A DNA stretch of 64,000 nucleotides from Gerris lacustris (Eukaryota; Arthropoda; Insecta; Hemiptera; Gerridae), in assembly GCA_951217055.1 (NCBI GenBank), contig OX578286.1:37666345-37730344 (forward strand), written 5' to 3'. Position numbers and translations under genes: made by a program. The first letter of the stretch is position 1. Each line of letters opens with the position of its first letter. The notes beneath the pieces are model-generated. The model worked only from the letters and a program-made list of their open reading frames with translations. It had not been told where the DNA came from and did not search any database. This document shows, in pieces, positions 1-10,131 of this stretch.

Positions 1-203
1 ACTTTGACATCTCTCTTCCTGGTCCTTCAATTTATGGATAATCCTGTTTGCTCCTGATCCTTCAATTTGTGGATCACCCTGTTTGCTCCTGATCCTTCAA
101 TTTGTGGATCATCCTGTTTGATCATGATCCTTCAATTTGTGGATCATCCTGTTTGCTCCTGATCCTTCAATTTGTGAATCATCCTGTTTGCTCCTGATCC
201 AGT
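1..203. repeat. 35-bp tandem array
   Basis: About five copies of a 35-bp unit containing CTCCTGATCCTTCAATTTGT. Units differ by only a few bases, and the array is cut by the window edge. No coding frame or known function is visible. Confidence 0.9.
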
Positions 204-226
204 GGATTTAATTTTATTCCCTACAC

Positions 227-1204
227 CAGTGGTGGATTAAGGGTGTCATCTAGGGGGTGGCGATCTGACCCTCCAAGGGGTTTCGGGAGTATGGAAAGCC
301 CTAAGGAAAGGGGGGGAGGGGGGGAGTTCTCAGGATTCCCCCCCCACGACTGTAATAAAGTATCTTAACCCTAAGTCATAGGTGTCGTTAGCAGTTAATT
401 ATTGTAGGGTGCCTATAGCGGGGGGTCCGGGGGTCCTCCCCCGGAAAAATTTGAAAATATGACCTCTCAAAACAGCGCTTAAATGCATTTCTGAGGTAAA
501 ATTTGATTTTAATACTTAGTCACAAAAGGGTAATTTTTGGCTCGATTATATGGTGTAGTTTGTTGGAAAACAAGATGAACATGGACACAAGTACATTTTT
601 TAAAAAAAAATATAATATGAACTTAAAAGTATAGTTATTGTAACACAATAAAAGTTGTGCACCTAATCATTCCCTTTGTCTAAAATACCTAAAAAAAATT
701 TCGTTCTTGAGAACGAAAATGTATCACAGTTTGTTACCTTCGGTAAGCTCGGAAGCTTACCGGAAGCTTACTAAAGGGGGATTTTTAATATTTTCGTTTT
801 ATACATCTACGAGCCGTTAAGCCCATGACAACGGACCTAATTTTATATTAAAAAAAAAATAGTTTAATTAAGTAAATTAATTTAAATAAGTTATTATATC
901 TATTTGAAGACCATCGAATCAAAGCAAATACTCGTACTTTTCGACCCGAAAAGTGTTTTCGGGAGACAAGTTCGGGATTTAAAGTCCAACTCCGGGACGC
1001 CTGGCGTCGTCAGAAGTTTATTATTGGGGGGGGGGGAAGGATATATTGTGGGGCCGGAGGTCCTCCCTCGGAAAATTTTGAAAATATTACCTCTCAAAAC
1101 AGCGCTTTTATGCATTTCTGATATGAAATTTGGTAGTCGTTGGAAAAAAGTATAATCAAGGGGGGGGCGGTCGCCACCCCCGCCCCCCCTTTAATCCGCC
1201 ACTG
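227..1204. mobile_element. hAT-like non-autonomous element, 8-bp target duplication
   Basis: The ends are inverted copies of CAGTGGYGGATTAA, followed inward by G-rich sequence. The element is flanked on both sides by the perfect 8-bp duplication CCCTACAC (219-226 and 1205-1212). An 8-bp duplication with CAG-type ends is typical of the hAT superfamily. No transposase is present. A segment with CCTCTCAAAACAGCGCTT occurs twice inside (about 430-500 and 1050-1120), so the interior was duplicated. Around 862-935 it carries sequence also found at 23.4 and 23.8 kb. Short ORFs inside it look like chance. Confidence 0.85.
661..775. repeat. Fragment of dispersed family B inside the hAT-like element
   Basis: Contains TTACCTTCGGTAAGCTCGGA and the GAACGAAA motif that open family B copies at 7.08, 34.36 and 39.90 kb, here in the opposite orientation and truncated. 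It lies inside the 978-bp hAT-like element and so is a nested relic or a shared module. Confidence 0.55.
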
Positions 1205-1314
1205 CCCTACACACCTCCGGTATAGAAAAGTTTCACTGTAAATGTAGTTATACATTTTTCTTTAATGAGGAATTATAATTTTTTATTTTACTTTATTTTT
1301 TTTTTTTTTTTTAG

Positions 1315-1362
1315 GAATCATGAAACTCTACCAAATAGGAAATGGGGCTCATTCAGGCACTC
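1315..1362 (+). CDS. Candidate 48-nt coding microexon (phase 2/2)
   Basis: A T-rich tract of about 20 bases ends in TTTTTTAG, followed by 48 nt and a strong donor, GTGAGT. One frame starts with the last base of a codon and reads NHETLPNRKWGSFRH, then leaves TC for the next exon. Those two bases complete a Ser codon with the first base of the exons at 46364 (TCG) or 59213 (TCT), so the splice phase agrees. Length is a multiple of three and both ends have the same phase, as expected for a cassette exon that can be skipped. A second frame is also open but does not match the downstream exons. Product family unknown; inferred to be part of the same gene as the 59.2-kb exon. Confidence 0.6.
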
Positions 1363-1552
1363 GTGAGTACATTCTTATCCTTATATTTTTTCATTTAATT
1401 CCCCCCCCCCCCCCCAATTTTACAGCTTTTATTTAACTTGCAATGTTTGTATGTATGTTCGGTTCGAGTCAAATCTTGCATCTGAATTTTAAATCAGTTA
1501 GTACCCAATTAGTACCTGTACAATTACCTATACAACTTTTATAGTACAATCA

Positions 1553-1897
1553 ATTAGAAATTCATATATTTCGATTTTGGTAGTATTCATAATTCATACT
1601 ACGGAAAGATTAAATTTTAAATTTAAATCAAATCATAATTATTATTAACTACGGGAAAAAGACAGAGAAAAATACACTCCAGTGCCGGGATTTGAACCAC
1701 GGGCCTCTATATTTCCAGTATAGCGCTCTACCAACACATAACAATATAGAGGCCCGTGGTTCAAATCCCGGCGCTGGAGAGTATTTTTCTCTGTCTGTTT
1801 CCCGTAGTAAATAATAATTATAATTTGATTTAAATTAAAATTTAATCTTTCCGTAGTATGAATACTACCAAAATCGAAAAATATATATTTCAATAAT
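1553..1897. mobile_element. Long foldback with a tRNA-like centre
   Basis: Two arms of about 150 bp (1553-1705 and 1742-1897) are near-perfect inverted copies; both carry CTACGGAAAGATTAAATTTT-type sequence and the TTTGAACCACGGGCCTC block or its complement. The loop plus both arms reads as a tRNA on the minus strand (separate entry). The arrangement looks like a head-to-head tRNA-derived SINE or a foldback MITE that captured a tRNA. No clear target duplication found. Confidence 0.7.
1680..1755 (-). tRNA. tRNA-like sequence, probably a pseudogene or SINE head
   Basis: On the minus strand an A-box-like GTTGGTAGAGCGC is followed by CTATACTGGAAATATAG, which can form an anticodon arm (5-bp stem, 7-base loop; the middle three bases would be GGA). 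Next comes a B-box-like GTGGTTCAAATCCCGG. The D-arm start and T stem have mismatches, so a working tRNA is unlikely. These are the internal Pol III promoter elements seen in tRNA-derived SINEs. The plus-strand arm of the foldback repeats the T-arm part. Confidence 0.5.
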
Positions 1898-2600
1898 AAA
1901 TTGACAAAATTAGATAATATGGAATTTTATTGTACTATTTCTATGTATATGAGTTGAAGTTTGTCACATGAATTTTTTTTGCCTCTTATTTTTATATGTT
2001 ATAAAAAGTTTTATCACAAAACAAAAATTTCAGTTTTTTTTTTGATTTGTGAACAATGGAAAAGTTACAGTTTTCAGAACACTTCCTGAAGCAGGGATAT
2101 TTCCTGGATTTCGAAGTTATTTATAGTTGAGAAAAAAAACTTTTTTTCGTGTTTTTCCTAATTTATACAGTAATATTTTGACTTTTTTTCTCTCTCTGCT
2201 ATTGCTGTGGACTCTAGATAAATAATAGTAAAAGAAGAAGTAATTTTGTAAAGTAAAGTTGTTTTAAAGGGGTTTATAGTAAAGTATAGGATTGTAGAAG
2301 TCTGGGGACATGAAAGAAGAATAATTGTGATTTATGCATGAGGATTGTTAGTTATGGAAAGTGACGCTAGGCTGCGCTACTGTATGAGGTTATCGAGTGT
2401 TAGTTCAGGGTTTTATCAAGAGAATGCGCTGCTAGTATATTATCTCTATAGAACTTCACCTTCTTACTCAAAAATTAATTTTCTATTAAGACCTTCAAAC
2501 TGTTTAAATTCTATTACTTTATTTCTAAGATACATATATAAATATAGATCTACTAATGTTTCGAAAAACATACATATATTTTTCTTCAAGGTATAATACA
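1898..2600. other. Intronic stretch, no supported feature
   Basis: AT-rich unique-looking sequence. It has two short open frames on the plus strand (from ATG at about 2056 and 2354), neither flanked by a convincing splice site nor showing a recognisable domain. Confidence 0.5.
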
Positions 2601-2892
2601 AATACAATACTAGGGTGGCCATAAAAAGTTTAGTCCAAAACGGGACATTGAAAAAAAGGGGGGGGGGGCAGCCCCAGTCGATTTGGTAAAATTTTAAGGT
2701 AACATATGCATTCTTTAGACATTTTCTCTTTTGACATTAATTGGTTAATTTGCACAATCAGACCCATTTACTCCAATTTACTCCAATTTTTTTAAACTAT
2801 TTCTTTATTACATAATAAAAACGATTCCGGTTGTAGCCTCTCGATATATTCTATAGTTTGTATTATTATTAAAAAAAAAAAAAAAAAATGTA

Positions 2893-3003
2893 CAGGTCAA
2901 GTGTGAGCTAGTCAGCACACAGCGAGGGTCCGAAGGCCACACTGTATAATTTAAGTAGTAACCTATTGATGGTGTTTTTTAAAATGCTAAAAAAAATCCA
3001 TCT
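2893..3003 (-). mobile_element. Truncated end of dispersed family C
   Basis: Carries AGGTCAAGTGTGAGCTAGTC, then CAGCGAGGGTCCG, then TTTTTTAAAATGCTAAAAAA. This is the complement of the right end of the family C copies at 6.3-6.97 and 46.5-47.27 kb. An A18 run precedes it. Only the terminal hairpin and about 100 bp remain. Confidence 0.7.
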
Positions 3004-3251
3004 TTAAATTTTACCGATATTTCGGAATAATAAATATATTTATTTTTTTAAGACGTACAAAGAATGTCTTCTTATATAATAAAGAGGTAACTATTTTATT
3101 CTGAAATTTTGAAAAATCCACAATTTGTAACACATATTTACATTTGACTTAATCTCGCTATGCTCAATTTTAATAATTTAATTAATTGTACATTTTATTT
3201 AATGCATATAGTTCTACGTCATAAAAGTAAGTTTAATCCAATGATTAGTGG

Positions 3252-3764
3252 CTGTAAGAGCCCTAAAATGATCTTTGTAAGAGCCCTAAAATGATTTCTG
3301 TAAGAGCACTAAAATGATTTCTGTAAGAGCCCTAAAATGCTTTATGTAAGAGCCCTCAAAATGATTTCTGTAAGAGCCCTAAAATGCTTTATGTAAGAGC
3401 CCTCAAAATGATTTCTGTAAGAGCCCTAAAATGCTTTATGTAAGAGCCCTCAAAATGATTTCTGTAAGAGCCCTAAAATGATTTCTGTAAGAGCCCTAAA
3501 ATGATTTCTGTAAGAGCCTTAAATGATTTATGTAAGAGCCCTCAAAATGATTTCTGTAAGAGCCCTAAAATGCTTTATGTAAGAGCCCTCAAAATGATTT
3601 CTGTAAGAGCCCTAAAATGTTTTATGTAAGAGCCCTCAAAATGATTTCTGTAAGAGCCCTAAAATGCTTTATGTAAGAGCCCTCAAAATGATTTCTGTAA
3701 GAGCCCTAAAATTCTTTCTGTAAGAGTACAAAAATGATTTCTGTAAGAGCCCTAAAATGATTTT
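3252..3764. repeat. 23/24-bp tandem array
   Basis: About 22 copies of CTGTAAGAGCCCTAAAATG plus ATTT. In the middle the units alternate between two variants (ATTTCTG.. and GCTTTATG..), giving a 47-bp dimeric higher-order unit. Edge units are more diverged. Confidence 0.92.
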
Positions 3765-4500
3765 ATATTTTCTCGCTAGCTTTTTAAAATCATCATTAAT
3801 AATTTGAGTGTTTATTAATGATTTGTCGCACCCTGTTAATAATCATTAAATATATTATAATGAATTTATTTATTTATTATAATTTACAATAAAGCTAATT
3901 ACTCAAATTCACTTCTTCTATTGAATAACTTTCTATTTCGACCATGTTTCATTGGCGCAAAACAGTCAGAAAGATAGGCCACACATGTTACTCAAAACTC
4001 ATTGACCGTCGAGTTAACATAAGGCAGATGACCCTTAAATATTACTTACCTCCTTTGAAAAGGTCCTAACCACAATATTTCTTAAATAATGTAGGTTATA
4101 GGTTTTTTTCCCTTCTTTAAATAAAATATAGGTTGGGTTTAACTTATTTTTCTTCTCACTAAAAACCTTTGGACCTAAACACATAAATATTATTGAAACT
4201 TGGACATGGCGTTATAATTGACAGCGGTTTGTGTAATTGATATTTTTTTAAACTTCTACTTGACGTAATGCACGTCCCTAAAGGAAGGTCTAAAGTTAAA
4301 AAGGGTCAGAAGGTCTTGTTTTCATCAGATAGATTTAGAGGGATTTCAAGTTATTTAGGGTATTTTTTATTTTGCACGTGACTTCAACCCTGTGAAAGGA
4401 GATCAACATTTACTGACCTATTTTAGGGATTTTTACTAGATGCGCATTTAAGGGATTTTCTGAAAGAGAAAATATCACTAATACGATTCCTACAATTGTA
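3765..4500. other. Intronic stretch, no supported feature
   Basis: AT-rich, with no open frame of note. A possible minus-strand splice donor (GAG then GTAAGT, near 4047) has no matching acceptor or open exon upstream. Confidence 0.5.
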
Positions 4501-4590
4501 GCCCATGTACATAACTTTATAAATAGACTGCCAATTAGTGTGGCACATAGCTTTCTCCATCATATAAAATCACATTACGAAATTTATTAA
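4500..4590 (-). repeat. Terminal piece of family B
   Basis: GCCAATTAGTGTGGCACATA is the complement of the distal end of family B copies (for example near 7665-7690 and 40445-40475). Truncated, and it abuts the piggyBac-like element. Confidence 0.5.
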
Positions 4591-4606
4591 TGTGATGCTT
4601 TTTTAA

Positions 4607-5584
4607 CCCTAGATTGACACCGTTATTTCCACATTCTAATCAGACACCGTGGGGTCTATATGACCCCACCTAGGTTTTCCGCTCTATCCTGAAACGCGTG
4701 AAATGTTATTGTAAAATAAAAATATTAATTTCGATCTACAGGGCCAATACAATGAACAGAAGAAAGAAAAAATAAAATTAAAAAAATTGTATTGACTTAT
4801 AAACTAATGCTAATAATGAAGCAAGGTTTAAAAAAAAATAACTTTTTCTTTTAACAAAGCTGGTTTTAAAATTTAAAATCTATCCTAAAAATGGCAAGCT
4901 AACAAATTCCCTACTTTTTTTTTTATAAAAAGAAACTAATAAAAGACAAAAAAAATCACAAAATTATACAAAATGTCCTCAGTGAAGCTTTTAGCATTCT
5001 AAGCATTTTTAGGACCGATGCTCATCACAAATAGCACCATGGCAATCACTGCATAGCATTCTTGTCATTTAATCCTTTCCTTCATGGTTAGACTAGGAAG
5101 AAGCCTAATTCAAAAATAAAATCCTTCCGCAGTAGTTTCTTTTTGCCAGTTGGCCATACAATGAAGAATAGCAGCGTTGACACCTGCCTTATCAAGCATA
5201 TAAAACCGCTGAGGTCACCTGCGGGTCAAACGAATCTGTCCCATCTTTTGTTTTATTATAGTTTATGATGATTTCAGGGTTGCCTGTATCAGGATCGATA
5301 GAATCATCTCGATGGAGGGTTGATTAGAGCAACTATAAATTAGTGTTGGCTGAAAAAAGTTGGTGGGTAACTACACCGTGGGGTCAGCTAGACCCCAGAA
5401 GCACTTGACATGCTCACTGTTCAAAGAATATACAGAAACTGATACCTTTGATTGGTGAAATAGGGGGGCAGGAAGGTAAAGAGTATTTAGACAAGGAAAA
5501 AAAAAATCTATGATTCACAGAAATAAGATCTGCGCGTAAGCTCTTTTACTTGGGGTCATACAGACCCCCGGTGTCATTCTAGGG
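4607..5584. mobile_element. piggyBac-like element with TTAA flanks
   Basis: The ends are inverted CCCTAGAWTGACACCG, one mismatch over 16 bp. Both are flanked by TTAA (4603-4606, 5585-5588), the piggyBac target site. Subterminal blocks with GGGGTC..GACCCC lie at both ends. At 978 bp it is far shorter than an autonomous copy and keeps only the decayed 3' part of a transposase on the minus strand. Confidence 0.9.
5010..5300 (-). pseudogene. piggyBac transposase C-terminal relic
   Basis: Reading the minus strand, one frame gives NYNKTKDGTDSFDP, matching the family motif around the last catalytic Asp (YNxTKGGVDxxD). Other frames give DKAGVNAAILHCMANWQ and, at the end, MLCSDCHGAICDEHRS then a stop. 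The last is the Cys/His-rich C-terminal finger. Stops and frame changes separate the pieces, and the N-terminal half is missing. Not functional. Family recognition is from motif memory, not a search. Confidence 0.8.
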
Positions 5585-5589
5585 TTAAA

Positions 5590-6110
5590 ACCCAAAAATG
5601 TCTAATTTATTTAACTCTTTCCCCCGTTTTTAAAATCTGTCAAAATTGTTTTGATTTTTTACACGTATTAATGTATCAATTTAGCAGTTGAAATTAATCC
5701 GGTGCTATCTGCCAATTAATTCCGACAAATTATCCAAATTTCATAAAAAAATCAGATGAGTACTTTTGAAGATACGTATGGGTGTAAATAAATGTATGTT
5801 TGTGCGCATGTTTAAGAATGGGAGGAGATTGTTGAAACTTATATGGGACCAACAATGGGCTAATTATGACCTACCATCCAAATTTCTTTAAAATCGGACG
5901 TGTAGTTTTTAAGATATGTTGGTTCGCAAAAATTGAGCGAACAATCAACAAAATATGTTCTCTGATGTCTGAAACGGATTTCTGTCTTGTATTTTTGAAA
6001 TTGGGGACATAACAAAATGTTCGTTTCCCCCAGAACCAATTGGAATATAACCTTGAAATTTGGTAGTTAGCTTTTTTTACGGCATAAATTCCTCTCACTC
6101 TCACATTAAT
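5590..6110 (-). mobile_element. Dispersed family B, minus-strand copy
   Basis: Same family as 7078, 34356 and 39898: ACCTACCATCCAAATTT, TATGTTGGTTCGCAAAAATT and AACGGATTTCTGTCTTGTAT, all in reverse. Truncated at the GCTTCC end. It directly follows the piggyBac-like element. No protein-coding capacity; superfamily not recognised. Confidence 0.75.
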
Positions 6111-6323
6111 AACTAATTATATTCTATAATTTTTCTGCAGTAGTCGGATTAAATTATACTAATTAGGGATGTTTCAAAATTATATTTGATGGACAATTAT
6201 ATTTAATGGGGTGGTATACAAATAAAGGGGAAATTTAGGAAACTCTTTGTGATCTGATGTACTCACTTAGTAAAATTATTTATATATTTCTTGACTGTAA
6301 TTTATAAGCCAATACATTTTTTA

Positions 6324-6971
6324 GGGTCCGTAGGCAAAACCAAGGACCCTTATATTTTCCTGCGTGTGTCTGTCCGTCCGTCCTCTCGCGTGCTCTCACG
6401 GCTACACCTTTCGTCCGATCACTTTGAAATTTGGCATGTATGTGTCTTGTACCTGCCCACATATTTTAAAAATATAGCGACTAAAAAAAAATTATTTTTC
6501 AAAAAATTAGGGTAAAAGAACTTAAGGGTTAAAATTTTTTTATTTTTTTTTGACACCGTGAGGGGTATCATATGAAAGGGTACGTCGAGCTGATTAAACG
6601 TGTCCCCTCCCCTCTATCTCGCTTATGTGAAGTGCAAAAAATCTGAAAAAATTCCTGAACATTCTTCGACCAAAAGTAAAGATACCACTTTTTGGAAATT
6701 TCGAAAAAAATATTATTTCATTTTTTAATGACAAAATACGTTTTTTTTTTATAATTATGGTCTTTTCGATGTATTTATATGGTTGTAGTCCGGATTAGTG
6801 GCAAAAAAATACTTTATCAGAGTGTGTTTTGAGAATATCAGACCCTTAGAATGGTTCAAAGTAAGCTTTTTAGCATTTTAAAAAACCACTGTTTATACAC
6901 TTTACAGTTAAACACTATATAGTGTGGCCTACGGACCCTCACTGTGTGCTGACTAGCACACACTTGACCTG
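6324..6971 (+). mobile_element. Dispersed family C, full copy
   Basis: Begins GGGTCCGTAGGCAAAACC and has the inverted GCCTACGGACCC near the right end (6927-6938). A terminal hairpin GTGTGCTGACTAGCACAC and ACTTGACCTG follow. It carries a GTCTGTCCGTCCGTCC stretch and a TTTGAAATTTGGCATGTA block. A second copy lies at 46549-47273 and a fragment at 2893. The terminal hairpin recalls rolling-circle elements, but the Helitron TC start and CTRR end are not clear, so the class is open. ORFs inside are incidental. Confidence 0.75.
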
Positions 6972-7077
6972 TTTATTTAAAAGATATTAATAAAAAACAA
7001 CACGAATGCGAAACACGGGAATCCACCTTATAATTGTATATAATTTGGAACTTCTTTAGTTTGTAACTCCCCTATGT

Positions 7078-7690
7078 TTTTTTGCTTCCGAGCTTACCGA
7101 AGGTAACGGAAGCTATGTAATCGTTCTGAAGAACTAAACATTTTTAGGTCTCCGATTTCAAAAATTCTAAGACAGAAATCCGTTTCAGATATCAGGGATC
7201 ATTTTTGGTTCCGTGCCTGTCTGTCGGTCTGACGGTCGGTCTGTCGTTCAATTGTTGCGAACCAACGTATCTTAAAAACTACACGTCCAATTTTAATAAA
7301 ATTTGGGTGATAGGTCATGAGTAGCCCATTGTTGTTCCCATATAAGTTTTTACCTTCTGCGCTCATTTGTTTTACTTCCACATGCGCACAAACATACATT
7401 AATTTACACCTATAGCTTTAAAAGTACTTATCTGATTTGTATGAAACTTTTATAGTTTATCGAAAGTAACCCGCAGATAGCCCCAGATTACTTTGAACCG
7501 TCTGCGCTCTTTAACTTTTGCCCTAAATGATACTTTAATTCAAGTATAAAACAAAACAATTTTGACAGATTAAAAAAAAAAAACGGAGGAAACAATTAAA
7601 CAATAATGGCTTGTAAATGCATAAAATATAAAATTAATAATGTACGTGATAGGATGCGAGGAAGCTATGTGCCATACCAATTGGCAGTCC
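7078..7690 (+). mobile_element. Dispersed family B, longest copy
   Basis: Opens with GCTTCCGAGCTTACCGAAGG..CGGAAGC, continues with AAGACAGAAATCCGTTTCAG and a CTGTCTGTCGGTCTGAC tract, and closes with GAAGCTATGTGCCATACCAA and TTGGCAG. About 600 bp. It is followed immediately by a family A remnant. Shared with 34.36 and 39.90 kb. Could be a retroelement 3' region or a non-autonomous DNA element; no target duplication was found. Confidence 0.75.
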
Positions 7691-7899
7691 ATTTTTAGAA
7701 TATTAAAGACTTTGTATAAATGGTTATTAAGACAAAGGGATGTTTAGTCCAATACTTAGTCCAGTACTTTTGGACAAAGAAATATTACACTTCTTTTTGT
7801 ATACGGGGAGTAGTCTAAAGAAGAACATCCCGTACATCTTCTTTAGATTGTTACTCCCTTCTTTTTTTTATAAAGGGAGTAACAATCTAAAGAAGTGCC
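7691..7899 (+). mobile_element. MITE family A, 5'-truncated
   Basis: Keeps GACAAAGGGATGTTTAGTCC, the central inverted blocks and the 3' terminus AACAATCTAAAGAAGTGCC. The left terminal repeat is missing. Confidence 0.8.
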
Positions 7900-8845
7900 T
7901 ATAATTTAATAATGGTCGTTCATAAATGGTTTTTTGAAGTAACAAAATTAGTTTAAAAATAGGTGTGATATAAAAGTAACATAATTATTATTCTTATAAT
8001 ACCAACTTCTTTTAATACTTATGTTTCAAATTTTAATTGCCACAAAACTTAATGAGTTGTTCTAGATTCTAGAGGTTCAAAACAATCTACAACAGGTTGT
8101 GATATACCACATCGTTCAAAATACCACTTGTTGCTGGAACAAAGAATGGTTTTTGTATCAGCTAAACCTTCATTGCAAAGCATTCCCCTAAACCCTAAAC
8201 CACCCTTATTTCCTTGTAACTAAGTTTTTCAAAAGCCCTCTACAAAGGGGAAAGCAATCACGAGGTTAAAAAGACTAAGGTCAAACAGGAATTAAACGAA
8301 AGGGGAATTAATCCCTAAAGTACGAATATAAATGATCCGAAAGTAGGAAAAAATCCCTACCTAATAGGATATCGGGGTATCGTTTAAGAGGATTATATAG
8401 GAAATGGAATCGGGGAATTCCTATCCTTCCTTTAAGAATTTCATTCCTTCCTATAATTTATTTATATTCATCCTTTTTATGGAAGCTTCTGTACAAATTG
8501 AATTGGTCCATTACGGATATTATATTCAAATTTATTTAGTACTAAATGGAGGGTCTAAGATCAACTTTCTGATAAAGTGAAGATTTATGTATAATATTAT
8601 GTATGTATTGACTTTGAAAGGGACAGACCCTTCTGAATATGTAATAAAGCTTAAAGGCATGGACAGTCAACAGACTTCAGTCCCTAAATGTTAGGACCAA
8701 CTTTAAATAATTTTATCTACGATTGATACGAAATATAAACATTATATCTCTGTTTAGATGCGTAGAAAGTGATTATTTACGTACTTGTATTCATTGCGCA
8801 TGCGTGTCTCATAGTTTTTTGTCATTCTTATTATATTCTTTTATA
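7900..8845. other. Intronic stretch, no supported feature
   Basis: AT-rich intron-like sequence. Nothing recognisable beyond short homopolymer runs and CCTAATAGG-type short repeats near 8380-8450. Confidence 0.5.
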
Positions 8846-9592
8846 GGCACTTCTTTAAATTGTTACTCAACTTATAAAAAAAAAAACAGAAGTGTGTAAC
8901 AATCTAAAAAAGGTGTACGGAATGTTCTTCTTTAGACTGTTACTCCCTTTATGAAAAAAGAAGTGTATGATATTCTTTTGTCCCAAAGTACATTGGACTA
9001 AACATCCCTTTGCATTAATAATTATTTAGTCAGTCATTTATATTCTAAAAAAAAAAACACAGGGGAGTAACAACCTAAAGAAGGTGTACGGAATGTTCTT
9101 CTTTAAACTGTTAACTGTTATTCCACTTTTAAAAACAGAAATGTGATATTCCTTTGTCTCAAAGTACATTGGACTAAACATCCCTTTGTATAAATAATTA
9201 TTTAGTCAGTCATTTATATTCTAAAAAAAAAATAAGGGAGTAACAACCTAAAGAAGGTGTACGGAGTGTTCTTCTTTAAACTGTTATTCCACTTTTAAAA
9301 ATAGAAATGTGATATTCCTTTGTCCCAAAGTACATTGGACTAAACATCCCTTTGTATTAATAATTATTTAGTCGGTCATTTATATTCTAAAAAAAACATA
9401 GGGGAGTAACAACCTAAAGAAGGTGTACGGAATGTTCTTCTTTAAACTGTTATTCCACTTTTAAAAACAGAAATGTGATATTCCTTTGTCCCTAAGTACA
9501 TTGGACTAAACATCCCTTTTTCTTAATAGTTATTTAGTCGGTCATTTATATTCTAAAAAAAACATAGGGGAGTAACAACCTAAAGAAGTTCC
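8846..9592 (-). mobile_element. MITE family A copy with internal tandem expansion
   Basis: Starts GGCACTTCTTTAAATTGTTA and ends ACCTAAAGAAGTTCC, so it has the usual termini. The interior, normally about 170 bp, is repeated: the block ACCTAAAGAAGGTGTACGG recurs about every 166-173 bp (about 8901, 9073, 9246, 9413), giving four to five units and a total of about 747 bp. The units are very similar, so the expansion is recent or homogenised. Confidence 0.85.
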
Positions 9593-10061
9593 AGTTTTTT
9601 CGTTACCTTCGTGCTTAAAAAAACACTTTCTAGGTGCCAATATGATAGGGTAAAATACATAAACATTTTGTATTACAAAATACTCGTAATTCCCACGACA
9701 CTTGCAAACAGGGTTTTCTTTTCAGACAACACTTTTATGTCACGATTATTTCAGAGATTGTTTTTTTTTTCCTCCATTTACATTCATTTTCGTTTACTTT
9801 TTGTCTACTTTATTTATTATTATTATTATATTTTTGTTGTTTTGTCAAGCGAATATACACGTAAACTTATATATTTAATTCTTTTCTCATGATCAAAAAT
9901 GTTGCATTTTCTTCAGTTTTTTTTTTTAAATATTATTATAATAGTAATTATAGTTTAATTTTCTTATGTGTACATTTATAAGTAAAATAACACTAAAACA
10001 TTGTTAAAATTGTTTGATTGTTTCCCACGTTAAAAAAAATGTTAACAAAAGATCTAGTGTT

Positions 10062-10065
<4 letters not shown>
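9593..10065. other. AT-rich intronic stretch
   Basis: Low-complexity T-rich and TTA-rich sequence. An ORF at 9611-9892 lies in a Tyr/Phe-rich low-complexity reading with no domain and is discounted. Confidence 0.5.

Positions 10066-10129
<64 letters not shown>
10066..10129 (+). repeat. Homopolymer A run of about 64 bases
   Basis: Uninterrupted A tract. It could be the tail of a retroposed copy inserted in plus orientation, but there is no AATAAA nearby and no target duplication was found. Length in an assembly may be unreliable. Confidence 0.8.

Positions 10130-10131
<2 letters not shown>

Noticed and set aside
2056..2130. 24-codon ORF (MEKLQFSEHFLKQG..)
   Set aside because: Protein-like but without acceptor/donor; isolated.
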